A stretch of DNA of 64,000 bases from Pseudomonas asuensis (GCF_014646755.1 NZ_BMNW01000005.1:1-64000); one strand, 5' to 3'. Shown: positions 9,100-18,191, counted from the first letter of the stretch. Notes: generated by a model not told the origin, from the sequence alone. Numbers and translations: made by a program.

Positions 9100-9891
9100 A
9101 TGCCCTTGAATGCCGCTGAAATAACCCAGTATCAATACTTTGCCGAGCGCCTTGCAGATGCCGCCGCCGTGGCCATCAAACCTTATTTTCGCTCTCAGCT
9201 TCAGGTGGACGATAAAGGCGGACGGCTGTTTGACCCTGTCACGCTAGCCGATAAAGCCGCCGAGCGTGCCATGCGTGAGTTGATCCTGAGCGAGTTTCCT
9301 GAGCACGGTATTCTGGGTGAAGAAGAAGATGCGGTCGCCGGCAGTGTTCCGCTGACCTGGGTACTAGACCCTATCGACGGCACGCGTGCATTCATCACCG
9401 GACTACCGCTCTGGGGTACGCTGATCGCATTGAACGATGGGGCTCGCCCCGTCATTGGCGTGATGAACCAGCCCTTTACCGGTGAACGGTTTGTTGGTAC
9501 GCCAGAAGGTGCCTGGCTTAACGGGGCACCCTTGAAAACCCGAGCCTGCGCCAGCCTTTCCAAGGCCCGCGTGATGTGTACGAGCCCACAGATTCTCGAT
9601 ACACCAGAGCGCCTGGCCGCGTTCGAACGAATTGCCGAACAGGCCCAGCTGGTTCGATTCGGTGGGGACTGTTACGCCTATTGCATGCTGGCGTCAGGTT
9701 TTGTCGACGTGATCATCGAGGCGAGCCTGCAACCTTACGATGTGCAGGCGTTGATTCCGATCATCGAAGGGGCTGGCGGTGTCATAACAAGCTGGAACGG
9801 CGGTGACGCACAGAACGGCGGCGCAATCATCGCGTGCGGCGATAAGGCATTGCATGCCCAGCTCATTCAGCAGCTCGCCCCCTACGCCTGA
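9100..9891 (+). CDS. inositol monophosphatase family protein, HisN-like histidinol-phosphatase
   Basis: A 263-residue Mg2+/Li+-type phosphatase of the IMPase superfamily. Metal-binding motifs are present in order: DPVTLADKAAE, GILGEEED (about residue 75), WVLDPIDGTRAFITG (about residue 90) and QPYDVQALIPIIEGAGG (about residue 208). The TRAFITGLPLWGTLIAL stretch is characteristic of the HisN histidinol-phosphatase branch, which converts L-histidinol phosphate to histidinol. It could also act on inositol phosphate or another sugar phosphate. There are no his genes nearby. It follows the adenine deaminase terminator and so has its own promoter. Confidence 0.8.
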   Translation: MPLNAAEITQYQYFAERLADAAAVAIKPYFRSQLQVDDKGGRLFDPVTLADKAAERAMRELILSEFPEHGILGEEEDAVAGSVPLTWVLDPIDGTRAFITGLPLWGTLIALNDGARPVIGVMNQPFTGERFVGTPEGAWLNGAPLKTRACASLSKARVMCTSPQILDTPERLAAFERIAEQAQLVRFGGDCYAYCMLASGFVDVIIEASLQPYDVQALIPIIEGAGGVITSWNGGDAQNGGAIIACGDKALHAQLIQQLAPYA

Positions 9892-9903
9892 TCTATATCC
9901 CTT

Positions 9904-10821
9904 TCAGTGCTGCCAGGGCGCCTTTTCAAGGAGCTTCTGGCAATGCTGACGAACCAGATCCCGCAGCTGTGTAACTGCGCTGGATAGTTGAGCACGGTGC
10001 GGACAGAGCAGGTTAAGCGGTGTTACCTCGCCCTGCCATTCAGGTAGCGCCAGCTCTAATCGTCCCGCTTCAACGTCGCTTGCTACATCCAGCCACGATT
10101 TATAGACCAGCCCCTGCCCTGCAACAGCCCAGCGCCGAATGACATCGGCATCATCGCTCACCCGATCTCCTTGTACAGTTACCATCACCTGTCGTTTGCC
10201 ATCGTCGAATGCCCATCGGTCATGGACCTTGGAACCACGCATGTAACACAGGCAGTTATGCTGGCGCAGCTCATCTGGCTGCTGGGGGCGCCCCCGTCTT
10301 GTGAAGTACTCAGGCGAGGCACACAGTACACGACGGTTAAGCGGTGCCAATGACAACGCTACCAGGCTGGAATCTTCAGGCGCGCCATACCGGATAGCAA
10401 TGTCTACGGACTCGCGAAACAGATCATTCAGATGATCAGACAGGAGCAGACGAAAACTCACTTCAGGGTGTAGAGCCTGAAACTCATCAAGCCATCCCAA
10501 CAGATGATTACGCCCTAGATCCGAAGGTGCTGACAGGTGCAGCACGCCTTTGATCCCAGCCTTGCCGCTCTCCAGAAGACGCTTTCCTTCCTCCAGATTC
10601 AGTAAAGCTTGCCGTGCATGCTCCAAGTACATTTGCCCCTCGGGGGTCAGCCGAAGACTTCGAGTCGAGCGGGCCAGGAGCCGAGTATCGAGCGTGTCCT
10701 CCAACCGTTTTAATGCCGCGCTTGCCACCGCAGGCGACAGGCCCAATTCTCGTGCTGCTGCGGAAAGACTGGCGCATTCCACAGTCCTAACAAACAGTTG
10801 TAAGTCAGCTAGACGGATCAT
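9904..10821 (-). CDS. LysR family transcriptional regulator
   Basis: A 305-residue LysR regulator. The winged HTH is at residues 1-60 (ADLQLFVRTVECASLSAAAR, then LSPAVASAALKRLEDTLDTRLL) and the effector-binding domain covers the rest (LHLSAPSDLGRNHLLGWLDE, SVDIAIRYGAPEDSSLVA). ATG 10821 is chosen; a TTG six bases upstream is possible. This subgroup usually controls a divergently transcribed oxidoreductase. Here the divergent partners are a monooxygenase-fold protein and a quinone-reductase-like enzyme, starting 94 bp away, and the shared gap would hold its operator. Confidence 0.9.
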   Translation of the reverse strand: MIRLADLQLFVRTVECASLSAAARELGLSPAVASAALKRLEDTLDTRLLARSTRSLRLTPEGQMYLEHARQALLNLEEGKRLLESGKAGIKGVLHLSAPSDLGRNHLLGWLDEFQALHPEVSFRLLLSDHLNDLFRESVDIAIRYGAPEDSSLVALSLAPLNRRVLCASPEYFTRRGRPQQPDELRQHNCLCYMRGSKVHDRWAFDDGKRQVMVTVQGDRVSDDADVIRRWAVAGQGLVYKSWLDVASDVEAGRLELALPEWQGEVTPLNLLCPHRAQLSSAVTQLRDLVRQHCQKLLEKAPWQH

Positions 10822-10914
10822 TTTCAATATTTTATTGAAAGAGCCTTGCTTTATAACGGCTTTTATCGCCTGCCGAAAGAGAACACTATTATTTCACTTC
10901 ACAGGAGAAATACG

Positions 10915-11208
10915 ATGACTACTCCCTTGACCCTGGTTGCTACCCTAGTTGCCAAAGAAGGTTCCGAAGCTGAACTGGAGCAAACTCTTCGTGGGTTGCA
11001 GCCCCAGAGCCGTGCCGAAGACGCCTGTATCCAGTATGACTTCCATCGCGATGCCGAGCAGCCCCGCACTTTCCATATGATCGAGCAATGGCGTGACGAA
11101 GCGGCCTTGTCTGAACATGAGGCTACGCCCCATTTTCAGGCTGCATTACCCGTTATCGAGCGTACCGCTGAAAAATTCAGCGTAACCAAGATGTACCGAA
11201 TCTCTTGA
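10915..11208 (+). CDS. ABM-domain protein (putative quinol monooxygenase)
   Basis: A 97-residue protein made of a single antibiotic biosynthesis monooxygenase (ABM) dimeric alpha/beta barrel domain. TLVATLVAKEGSEAELEQTL, then CIQYDFHRDAEQP, FHMIEQWRDEAALSEHEATP and HFQAALP are the usual strand and helix blocks, as in E. coli YgiN. An SD (CAGGAGAAA) supports ATG 10915; the frame is open further upstream but without an SD. It is 10 nt from the next gene, with which it forms an operon probably controlled by the divergent LysR protein. The natural substrate is unknown; a quinol is typical for the family. Confidence 0.85.
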   Translation: MTTPLTLVATLVAKEGSEAELEQTLRGLQPQSRAEDACIQYDFHRDAEQPRTFHMIEQWRDEAALSEHEATPHFQAALPVIERTAEKFSVTKMYRIS

Positions 11209-11218
11209 GGAATAGCGC

Positions 11219-12238
11219 ATGAAAGCGGTCGCACATTATAAATGCCTGCCTGTCGATAATCCCGACAGCTTGCAAGACATCGAACTGCCTGAGCCAACAC
11301 CAGGCCCGCGTGATCTGCTGGTTGAAGTCAAAGCGGTCTCGGTCAACCCAGTAGATACCAAGGTTCGCCAGGGCTATGTACCGCATGCCGACGAGTCTCA
11401 GCCGCGTATTCTCGGCTGGGATGCTACAGGTGTAGTTAAATCGGTAGGCAGCGACGTCAGCCTGTTTAAACCGGGCGATAAGGTCTGGTATGCCGGATCA
11501 CTGGTACGCCCAGGCAGCAATAGTGAGTTACAACTGGTTGACGAGCGCATCGTGGGCCGTATGCCTGAGTCGCTTGAGTTCGCCCAGGCTGCTGCTCTGC
11601 CATTGACATCCATCACTGCCTGGGAGCTGCTGTTTGATCGCCTAGGTGTTGCACGCGACAAGACCGACCGGGGTGAAACCCTGCTGATCGTGGGCGCGGC
11701 AGGTGGCGTGGGTTCGATCCTGACTCAGCTAGCTCGCCAACTGACTGGAGTGACCGTCATCGGTACGGCTTCTCGCCCTGAAACCCAGGCATGGGTGACT
11801 GAGCTTGGTGCACACCATGTAATCGACCACAGCAAACCGCTGAGTGAAGAACTCAAGCGTATTGGCATTCCACAGGTTACTTATGTGGCCAGCCTGACCC
11901 AGACGGATCGTCATTATGAGCAGATCGTCGAATCCCTGATGCCCCAAGGTAAGCTCGGCCTCATAGACGATCCGGAAACCCTGGATGCCGTACCGCTCAA
12001 ACGCAAAAGCCTATCGCTGCATTGGGAGCTGATGTACACCCGCTCGCTGTACGAGACGCCGGATATGCAGGAACAACACAACCTGCTCAACGACGTTGCC
12101 CAGCTGATCGATAGCGGTGTGCTACGTACAACCTTCGGAGAGCATTACGGAAAGATCAACGCCGAAAATCTTCGTCGCGCCCATGCCCTTCTGGAAAGCG
12201 GCAAGGCTAAAGGCAAGCTTGTGCTAGAAGGCTTCTAA
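11219..12238 (+). CDS. zinc-binding alcohol dehydrogenase family protein (quinone oxidoreductase-like)
   Basis: A 339-residue medium-chain dehydrogenase/reductase. The N-terminal GroES-like domain has VKAVSVNPVDTKVRQG and ILGWDATGVVKSVG; the Rossmann domain (about residues 150-290) has LLIVGAAGGVGSILTQLARQ, an AxxGxxG nucleotide-binding loop, and it ends HALLESGKAKGKLVLEGF. The usual structural-zinc cysteines are missing, so it belongs to the ZADH/quinone reductase group and likely uses NADPH to reduce quinones or enones. It is the second gene after the ABM protein. Confidence 0.88.
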   Translation: MKAVAHYKCLPVDNPDSLQDIELPEPTPGPRDLLVEVKAVSVNPVDTKVRQGYVPHADESQPRILGWDATGVVKSVGSDVSLFKPGDKVWYAGSLVRPGSNSELQLVDERIVGRMPESLEFAQAAALPLTSITAWELLFDRLGVARDKTDRGETLLIVGAAGGVGSILTQLARQLTGVTVIGTASRPETQAWVTELGAHHVIDHSKPLSEELKRIGIPQVTYVASLTQTDRHYEQIVESLMPQGKLGLIDDPETLDAVPLKRKSLSLHWELMYTRSLYETPDMQEQHNLLNDVAQLIDSGVLRTTFGEHYGKINAENLRRAHALLESGKAKGKLVLEGF

Positions 12239-12245
12239 TCGCTGG

Positions 12246-12275
12246 GGGCCCGGTATCAATGCCATTGCCGGGCCC
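12246..12275 (+). terminator. GC hairpin after the oxidoreductase gene
   Basis: A perfect 8-bp stem GGGCCCGG/CCGGGCCC with a 14-nt loop starts 8 nt after the stop. It has no U-tract. Confidence 0.45.
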
Positions 12276-12388
12276 GCTTCCATTGGCAATTAAGGCCATG
12301 ACCAATGGAGTGACAGTGAACCTCGTCACACCCTGCCCTGTCCACTGTGAATATCAGCTTTCGCTGTACGCGAACGATGGGGACACGG

Positions 12389-15300
12389 ATGCGGACATTT
12401 CATCCATTTCGCTTGGCTGGTCTGTATGCCCTGATCGGCATTGCGTGGGTAGGTGTTACCGACTACCTTCTGGATCATGCGTCACTTAGTACCAGTACGC
12501 TGAGTGCCCTGCAAACAGTCAAAGGCATCGTCTTTGTTTGCGGCATTGCCGTTCTGCTCTATTTTCATATTCGTCGAGAGCAACGGGCGCGCCAGCAGCT
12601 GATTGATGAGCTGCAACGGCATGTAGAGCAATTGCAGCAAACGCTAGGCACGACCGCACAGACGACTAATGAACAACCGCCACTGCAGCCACCCATTCAA
12701 ACGGAGGCTGAGGCACCTCATTATCAAGACATTCTTGATCATCTACCTCTAGTAGCCTTTCTCATCGACCTGGATGGTCATTGGCGCTTTCTCAGCTCTG
12801 CCTGGGAGAGACTGACCCAAAAGGCTATTTCGCAGACCGTAGGCGGCTCGGTTTTCCAATGCTTCCACAGTCAGGAAAATCAATCTATCCAACAGATGCT
12901 CAACGAGTTTCGTGATGGCACACGGCATGACTGGTCAGCAACGCTGCGCCTCTGTCAGGTAGACGGCTCGCATCGTTGGATCTCGTTCAAGATCCATAAG
13001 GTTATCGATGAAGGCCTGCAAGGAACCATTACCGACATTCACCATCAGTTCCAAGCCGATGAGCTGCAGCGTGCGCGCAATGCTGTGCTTGATGAGTTAC
13101 TGCAGGGACACACTAAAAGCAGCATTCTTACGGGTATCGCCAAGCGCCTGGAGGGTATCTTTCCAGAGATGCGTGTCATCATTCAGCTAGCTGATGGCTC
13201 GCGTAAAAAGCTATCCGTCAGCGCTGCGCCAAGCTTGCCTGATACCTATATCAAGGCCATCGAAGACTCACCCATTGCGCCAGACTCAGGCACGTGTGGC
13301 GCAGCGGTCTATCGTAACGGGCTCGTCGTTAGCGAGGACATAGAACAAGATCCCAACTGGATAGGTCTGCGTGAAGCCGCTTTGCAAGCCGATATCCGCT
13401 CTGGCTGGTCTTTGCCGATTCGCGATGAAACCGAAAGCGCCGTTGGGGTGTTCGGTATCTACTATTACACGCGCACCTCACCGGAGCAGGCCACCATTGC
13501 ACTGGTCAATGAGTTCACCCGACTGGCAGCACTGGCTATCCGGCAACAACGCTACACGCAGGAACGGGATGAGATCGAACATCGATTCCGCGCAACATTC
13601 GAGCATGCTGCTATCGGTATTGCTCTAGTAGGGCTGGACTACAAATGGATGCGAGCCAACCGATATTTTTGCCAGATGGTGGGATATGCCCATGATGACT
13701 TACAGAACTTAACCATTCATGACATTACTTACCCTGAGGACTTGCCCCTAGGAGCCAAGCAGGTCGAAGAGCTGCTTGCGGGGAAAAGGGACAGTTACGA
13801 GCTTGAAAAACGTTATGCCCGGCAGGATGGACGCGTCATCTGGGCAGATTTGAACGTAACGCTGATTCGAAGTACGCAAGGTGAGCCGCAATACTTCATT
13901 GCGGTAATCGAAGACATTACCTTGCGTAAAGCGCAGCAAGAGTCGTTGCGCCAAGCAGCGGCGCTGTTCGAGAACAGCCGTGACAGCATTGTAGTGCTCG
14001 ACCAGCAGCGCCGTATCCTGTTGGCCAATCCAACTTTTCAGGCACTATGCAACCGCTCCATTGCAGACTTGCAGGGCCAGCAACTGCCACTGCCGCAAGG
14101 TGGTCGTCAGGATCATAACTTCTACCGCACCCTATGGCGCACGCTGTTACGGGAAGGCCATTGGGAGGGTGAAGTGCTATGGCGCCGCCCTAATGGCATG
14201 AACTTCCCTGGCTGGCTTACCATCAGCCAGATCTGGCAGCAGGATCAGCGCCAGTTTGTCATGGTGTTAAGCGATACCAGCCAGCTTAAAGAAAGCGAAG
14301 CACGACTGGCACACCTTGCCCACTTCGATCCACTGACGGACCTGCCTAATCGCCTGCTTGCCCGTACCCGCCTTGACCACGCCTTGAAACGCTTACAGGG
14401 CGAAGGCCAATTGGCTGTATTGCTACTCGATCTTGATCACTTCCGTACGATCAATGAAAGCTATGGTCATCCGGCTGGAGATGATTTGATCAATGCGGTA
14501 GCAGACACTCTCAGATCCGGTCTGAGGCCAGAAGACACTCTGGCGCGTATCGGCGGAGATGAATTCCTTGTCATCCTCGAGCAATTCGAGCGGCTCGATG
14601 AAGTGGCAACGCTCGCACAGAATTTACGTCAGCTTTTCGAAGCGCCTTTGCGTCTGGCAGATGGCCAGGAAGTGTTCCTTAGCCTGAGCCTCGGCATTAG
14701 TGTCCATCCCAGCGATGGCGCCACTGCCGATGAATTGATACGTAACGCGGACGCGGCCATGCATCTGGCAAAAAACCAAGGCCGTAACACCTATCGCTTC
14801 TATACGCAGGCATTAACGGATCAGGCTCGCCGACGGTTAAGTATGGAGTCTCGTCTACGCGTAGCACTACAGCGTTGCGATTTCGTGCTGTATTACCAAC
14901 CCCTTATTGATGTGGCGACAGGCCAACCCATTGGCGCAGAAGCCTTGGTACGTTGGCGCGATCCGGAGTTCGGGATGATATCCCCGGCCGACTTCATTCC
15001 CCTGGCAGAAGAAACCGGACTGATCATACCGCTGGGTTTCTGGATCCTGGAGCAGGCCTGTCATCAGATCCGCGAGTGGCTCGACAAAGGGCTTGAGCTC
15101 GACATTATGGCCGTCAACCTCTCTCCCCGGCAGTTTGCTCAAGCAGATCTTGCCGAACGTATTACCAAAGCCCTGAATCGGCAACGCCTTCCTGCCAATA
15201 AATTGGAGTTGGAGATCACCGAAGGCACACTCATGGAAAATGTGGAAATGGCATTGACCAGTCTGGCGGCCTTAAAAACGCTTGGAGTACGCATCGCCGT

Positions 15301-15622
15301 TGATGACTTTGGCACCGGATACTCATCTCTTGCCTATCTGCGCCGCTTTCCGCTGGATAAACTCAAGATCGACCAGAGCTTTATGCGTGATATCCGCACT
15401 GATAATGGCGAGCATGGCAATCAGGCCATTGCATCCGCCATTATTGCCTTGGGGCACAGCCTGCATCTGGATGTTCTAGCTGAAGGCGTCGAAACCGACG
15501 AACAGTTGGAAGTTATCCGTAAACTGGGTTGTCAACAATGCCAGGGTTATCTGTTCAGCCCTCCGCTTCCACCGGAAGCCTTCGAGAAATGGTATTACGA
15601 TTACCACCGATCACTAACTTGA
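12389..15622 (+). CDS. membrane PAS-GAF-PAS-PAS-GGDEF-EAL c-di-GMP protein
   Basis: A 1077-residue c-di-GMP signalling protein. Two membrane helices come first (about residues 8-28 and 44-62), then a coiled coil, PAS (about 110-215), GAF (about 225-395), two more PAS domains (about 400-525 and 530-645), GGDEF (about 645-810, with RIGGDEF intact) and EAL (about 820-1070, with AEALVRWRDPE, DDFGTGYSSL and LAEGVET). The E of the EAL signature and the catalytic loop residues appear intact, so either activity is possible; many such proteins are net phosphodiesterases. ATG 12389 has GGGGA upstream; ATG 12347 is in frame but poorer. It is monocistronic. Confidence 0.9.
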   Translation: MRTFHPFRLAGLYALIGIAWVGVTDYLLDHASLSTSTLSALQTVKGIVFVCGIAVLLYFHIRREQRARQQLIDELQRHVEQLQQTLGTTAQTTNEQPPLQPPIQTEAEAPHYQDILDHLPLVAFLIDLDGHWRFLSSAWERLTQKAISQTVGGSVFQCFHSQENQSIQQMLNEFRDGTRHDWSATLRLCQVDGSHRWISFKIHKVIDEGLQGTITDIHHQFQADELQRARNAVLDELLQGHTKSSILTGIAKRLEGIFPEMRVIIQLADGSRKKLSVSAAPSLPDTYIKAIEDSPIAPDSGTCGAAVYRNGLVVSEDIEQDPNWIGLREAALQADIRSGWSLPIRDETESAVGVFGIYYYTRTSPEQATIALVNEFTRLAALAIRQQRYTQERDEIEHRFRATFEHAAIGIALVGLDYKWMRANRYFCQMVGYAHDDLQNLTIHDITYPEDLPLGAKQVEELLAGKRDSYELEKRYARQDGRVIWADLNVTLIRSTQGEPQYFIAVIEDITLRKAQQESLRQAAALFENSRDSIVVLDQQRRILLANPTFQALCNRSIADLQGQQLPLPQGGRQDHNFYRTLWRTLLREGHWEGEVLWRRPNGMNFPGWLTISQIWQQDQRQFVMVLSDTSQLKESEARLAHLAHFDPLTDLPNRLLARTRLDHALKRLQGEGQLAVLLLDLDHFRTINESYGHPAGDDLINAVADTLRSGLRPEDTLARIGGDEFLVILEQFERLDEVATLAQNLRQLFEAPLRLADGQEVFLSLSLGISVHPSDGATADELIRNADAAMHLAKNQGRNTYRFYTQALTDQARRRLSMESRLRVALQRCDFVLYYQPLIDVATGQPIGAEALVRWRDPEFGMISPADFIPLAEETGLIIPLGFWILEQACHQIREWLDKGLELDIMAVNLSPRQFAQADLAERITKALNRQRLPANKLELEITEGTLMENVEMALTSLAALKTLGVRIAVDDFGTGYSSLAYLRRFPLDKLKIDQSFMRDIRTDNGEHGNQAIASAIIALGHSLHLDVLAEGVETDEQLEVIRKLGCQQCQGYLFSPPLPPEAFEKWYYDYHRSLT

Positions 15623-15699
15623 TCCAAGTCACGCTTCTGTAACCTAATTGAGGTCTACACTAAGCGCCCACCGACAACCGAAGAAAGGGGGAATATGCA

Positions 15700-15870
15700 A
15701 TGAAAGTTGAAGTCCGCCCGTTGACGCGCTCGCCTCAGAGCAGTTGGCAAGTTCGTCTGGATGATCAAGCCATCATCTTTAAAACCGAGGCCGAAGCGCG
15801 TACGTACGTTGATAAACTTAATGCTCGATTAAAAGCCCCTCATAAACTTCCGGAAAGCCTTCCAGCCTGA
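15700..15870 (+). CDS. small conserved-looking protein, 56 aa
   Basis: A 56-residue open frame with a strong SD (GGGGGA, 8 nt before ATG). The protein starts MKVEVRPLTRS and contains WQVRLDDQAIIFKTEAEAR, giving beta-beta-alpha predicted structure. This resembles small pseudomonad proteins of the DUF2188-like type in which a hairpin presents conserved aromatic and acidic residues, but I cannot name a family. It lies in the gap between the GGDEF-EAL gene and the convergent Bcr/CflA gene. Codon use looks native. Confidence 0.65.
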   Translation: MKVEVRPLTRSPQSSWQVRLDDQAIIFKTEAEARTYVDKLNARLKAPHKLPESLPA

Positions 15871-15875
15871 TCGAA

Positions 15876-17054
15876 TCAGTAGGGTACTGGCCTTGTGCGC
15901 GTTGTCAGCCAGGCCAGTACCGCTGCTGCTACACCACAGATCATAATGATGCCTGCCATTGGCCGGGCTGTATCGTCATGCAGCATACCTACCGCCGCCG
16001 AAGAAAAGGCCGCGATGGAAAACTGAAGGCAGCCCAGTAGTGCTGAGGCACTGCCAGCATTGCTACCTTGACCAGCCATTGCACAGGCAGAAGCGTTGGG
16101 AATGATGCCGCCTAGCGAAGCAATGCAGCAAAACAGCGGAACCCCGATCCACCACAGCGTAGCCGGTTGAAACGCAGCTACGATCAAGAGCAATACCCCT
16201 GCCAGACCATAGAAACGTGTCGCCCGCGCCAGTAGCCAAGAGGGCCCATGCCGGCTCAAAAGACGCGCATTAATCTGACTAAATAGAATAAAGCCCGCCG
16301 CATTGCTGCCAAAGACCCAACCGAAATGCTCTGCCGGTACGCCATAAAGATTAATGAACACAAACGGCGAGCCTGCGATATACGCGAACATGCCTGCCAT
16401 GGAAATGCCGCCAATCAAGGCAAACCCCATGAAGGTCTTATCACCCAGCATGCGCCAGTACTGACGCAGCGCGTTGCGCAAAAGAGGACGCGGCGCTTCA
16501 GGCGGCAGGGTTTCCGGTAACCACCGGGCAACTGCACTGCCACAGAGTATGGCAAAGACCACCAGACTGATAAAAATGGCTTGCCAACCTACATGGTTGA
16601 GCAGGAACCCTCCGCCAATGGGCGCCAAAATCGGCGCAACGCCGGTCACCAGGACGATCTGGGAAAAGGCCTTGGCCGCGTGAATGGGATCGCACAGGTC
16701 ACGAACCACTGCCCGCGAAATTACCATGCCTGCGCAGCCGCCCAGCGCCTGAACAAAACGTGCTGCAATCAACCACTCCAACGTAGGTGCCATGGCGCAC
16801 GCCAGCGAAGCGATCGTAAATAGAGCGATACCGGTCAACAGCGGTATCCGCCGACCAAACCGATCCGCCAGCGGTCCATAAAACAACTGGCCAATGGACA
16901 AGCCTGCAAAGTAAGCCGAAAGGCTCAATTGGACATGCTCTATGTCTGTCGAAAAGGCCTGAGCCAATGCTGGGAACGACGGCAGATACATATCGATAGC
17001 AAAAGGAGCAAACGCGCTGAGCGCGCCCAACATCAACAAAATATGAAATGTCAT
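15876..17054 (-). CDS. Bcr/CflA family multidrug efflux MFS transporter
   Basis: A 392-residue major facilitator with 12 membrane segments. The Bcr/CflA N-terminus APFAIDMYLPSFPALA, the MFS motif GPLADRFGRR (about residue 65) and RFVQALGGCAGMVISRAVVRDL are visible. The family exports bicyclomycin, chloramphenicol and other compounds with proton antiport. ATG 17054 opens directly on the first helix; ten extra residues are possible. It is divergent from an AcrR-type repressor with a shared operator-like palindrome between, suggesting repression relieved by drug binding. Confidence 0.9.
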   Translation of the reverse strand: MTFHILLMLGALSAFAPFAIDMYLPSFPALAQAFSTDIEHVQLSLSAYFAGLSIGQLFYGPLADRFGRRIPLLTGIALFTIASLACAMAPTLEWLIAARFVQALGGCAGMVISRAVVRDLCDPIHAAKAFSQIVLVTGVAPILAPIGGGFLLNHVGWQAIFISLVVFAILCGSAVARWLPETLPPEAPRPLLRNALRQYWRMLGDKTFMGFALIGGISMAGMFAYIAGSPFVFINLYGVPAEHFGWVFGSNAAGFILFSQINARLLSRHGPSWLLARATRFYGLAGVLLLIVAAFQPATLWWIGVPLFCCIASLGGIIPNASACAMAGQGSNAGSASALLGCLQFSIAAFSSAAVGMLHDDTARPMAGIIMICGVAAAVLAWLTTRTRPVPY

Positions 17055-17105
17055 TGAGCAAATCCGGAGAGGCCTGCGGCCCAAATGCGATGAACTGTCA
17101 TGTAG

Positions 17106-17127
17106 TTACATACAACAATGTTTGTAA
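17106..17127. promoter_or_regulatory. TetR-type operator between pump and regulator genes
   Basis: TTACATACA-ACAA-TGTTTGTAA is a 22-bp inverted repeat with one mismatched pair. It is similar to the AcrR/TtgR class of operators (TACAxACA...TGTxTGTA). It lies about 50 bp from each divergent start codon. Confidence 0.6.
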
Positions 17128-17181
17128 ATACATAACCAACCGTTAAACTATTGTTTTGAACTCTGATTTCCTACGAAACTT

Positions 17182-17814
17182 ATGCGCAGAACGAAAGAAG
17201 AAGCCGAGCAGACGCGACGCGACATTATCGAAGCCGCTGAACAGCTCTTTCTCGCCAATGGCGTGGCGCATACAAGTCTTGAGATGATAGCTCGTGAATG
17301 CGGAGTCACACGAGGAGCGGTGTATTGGCATTTTCAGAACAAGGCGCACTTGTTTTATGAAATGCTCAATGAAGTTCGTACCCCCATGGAAGTGTTGACC
17401 CAGCAACTCTGTAGCTGCCAGGGACGGGACCCTATCGTCTCCCTGAGAGATCTATGTGTGAATGGTATGATGCGGATGACGCAGGACGAGCGTACCCGCC
17501 GGATCATGACCATCCTGCTGCACCGCTGCGAATTCACGGAGGAGTTGCGCGAAGCGGAAGAGCGCAATAACGTTTTTATTTCCCAGTTTATCGAGCTGTG
17601 TGAAAAGATCTGGATGGATCAGAAGAGTCGCTTGCAACCGGGTGTCACACCACGTTTGGCCGCCCAGGCTGTTCACTCGATGTTTATTGGCTTGATCAGC
17701 GACTGGCTTCGTGATCCTAAGCTGTTTGATCCCACTAAAGAATTAGAGATCCTGATCGACGCCACCTTCCGTGGTTTGGCACGAGATTGGGATCAGGCGA
17801 TGTCTGCGGTATAG
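17182..17814 (+). CDS. AcrR/TtgR-like TetR family repressor
   Basis: A 210-residue TetR repressor of the multidrug-pump type. The N-terminus MRRTKEEAEQTRRDIIEAAE, VTRGAVYWHFQNKAHLFYEM in the recognition helix region and the MAATS-type C-terminal domain (MTILLHRCEFTEEL, AAQAVHSMFIGLISDWL) closely match AcrR and TtgR. Those bind diverse drugs and repress RND pumps; here the divergent Bcr/CflA pump is the likely target. Its last 22 nt overlap the 3' end of copZ on the other strand. Confidence 0.9.
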   Translation: MRRTKEEAEQTRRDIIEAAEQLFLANGVAHTSLEMIARECGVTRGAVYWHFQNKAHLFYEMLNEVRTPMEVLTQQLCSCQGRDPIVSLRDLCVNGMMRMTQDERTRRIMTILLHRCEFTEELREAEERNNVFISQFIELCEKIWMDQKSRLQPGVTPRLAAQAVHSMFIGLISDWLRDPKLFDPTKELEILIDATFRGLARDWDQAMSAV

Positions 17815-17990
17815 CCTTCTTCGCGAATAGCCTCGAGCAGCGGTTCGGGTGCTTCACGACTGTCTACAGTAACCTTGCCGTTTTGCAGGTCCACATCGAC
17901 TTTGGCCGCTTCGTCTATTGCTGTAACCGCCTGGGTAACCGCCTTGACACAGTGGCCACAGCTCATGCCTTGTACGTTAAAGGTATGCAT
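17793..17990 (-). CDS. copZ: CopZ-like copper chaperone
   Basis: A 65-residue heavy-metal-associated domain protein. GMSCGHCVKAV near the N-terminus gives the MxCxxC Cu(I) site, and DEAAKVDVDLQNGKVTV and GYTADIA complete the ferredoxin-like fold. It would carry Cu(I) in the cytoplasm to CopA and to the CueR sensor. SD AAGGAGA lies 7 nt before the ATG. A CueR-type dyad lies 32-52 bp upstream, and a matching site stands before copA on the other strand. Confidence 0.9.
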   Translation of the reverse strand: MHTFNVQGMSCGHCVKAVTQAVTAIDEAAKVDVDLQNGKVTVDSREAPEPLLEAIREEGYTADIA

Positions 17991-18021
17991 GGTGTCTCTC
18001 CTTACCAGAAAATTTCATTTT

Positions 18022-18042
18022 CAACCTTTCCACGAGGTCAAG
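18022..18042 (-). promoter_or_regulatory. CueR-type operator before copZ
   Basis: On the minus strand CTTGACCT-CGTGGAA-AGGTTGA has the MerR-family form TTGACCT-N7-AGGT, where the -35 box is built into the dyad. The spacing is the same as in the copA site. It is 32 bp upstream of the copZ ATG. Confidence 0.6.
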
Positions 18043-18134
18043 GTCAAGCGCGGCGACTAATGTTGATTTGGATCACCCGAGCATGATGGTCTGGCATGCT
18101 GCCGTTAGCTAAATAACATTAATGGGCGGCAGCG

Positions 18135-18157
18135 CTTGACCTTAACACAAGGTCAAG
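18135..18157 (+). promoter_or_regulatory. CueR-type operator before copA
   Basis: CTTGACCTT-AACAC-AAGGTCAAG is a perfect 9+9 palindrome. Its left arm contains the -35 TTGACC and a -10-like TGATCC lies 18 nt further, the long spacer typical of MerR-family promoters. CueR is encoded two genes downstream. Confidence 0.7.
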
Positions 18158-18191
18158 GTTGATCCTCTACGCTGAGACGAGGAGATTAACC

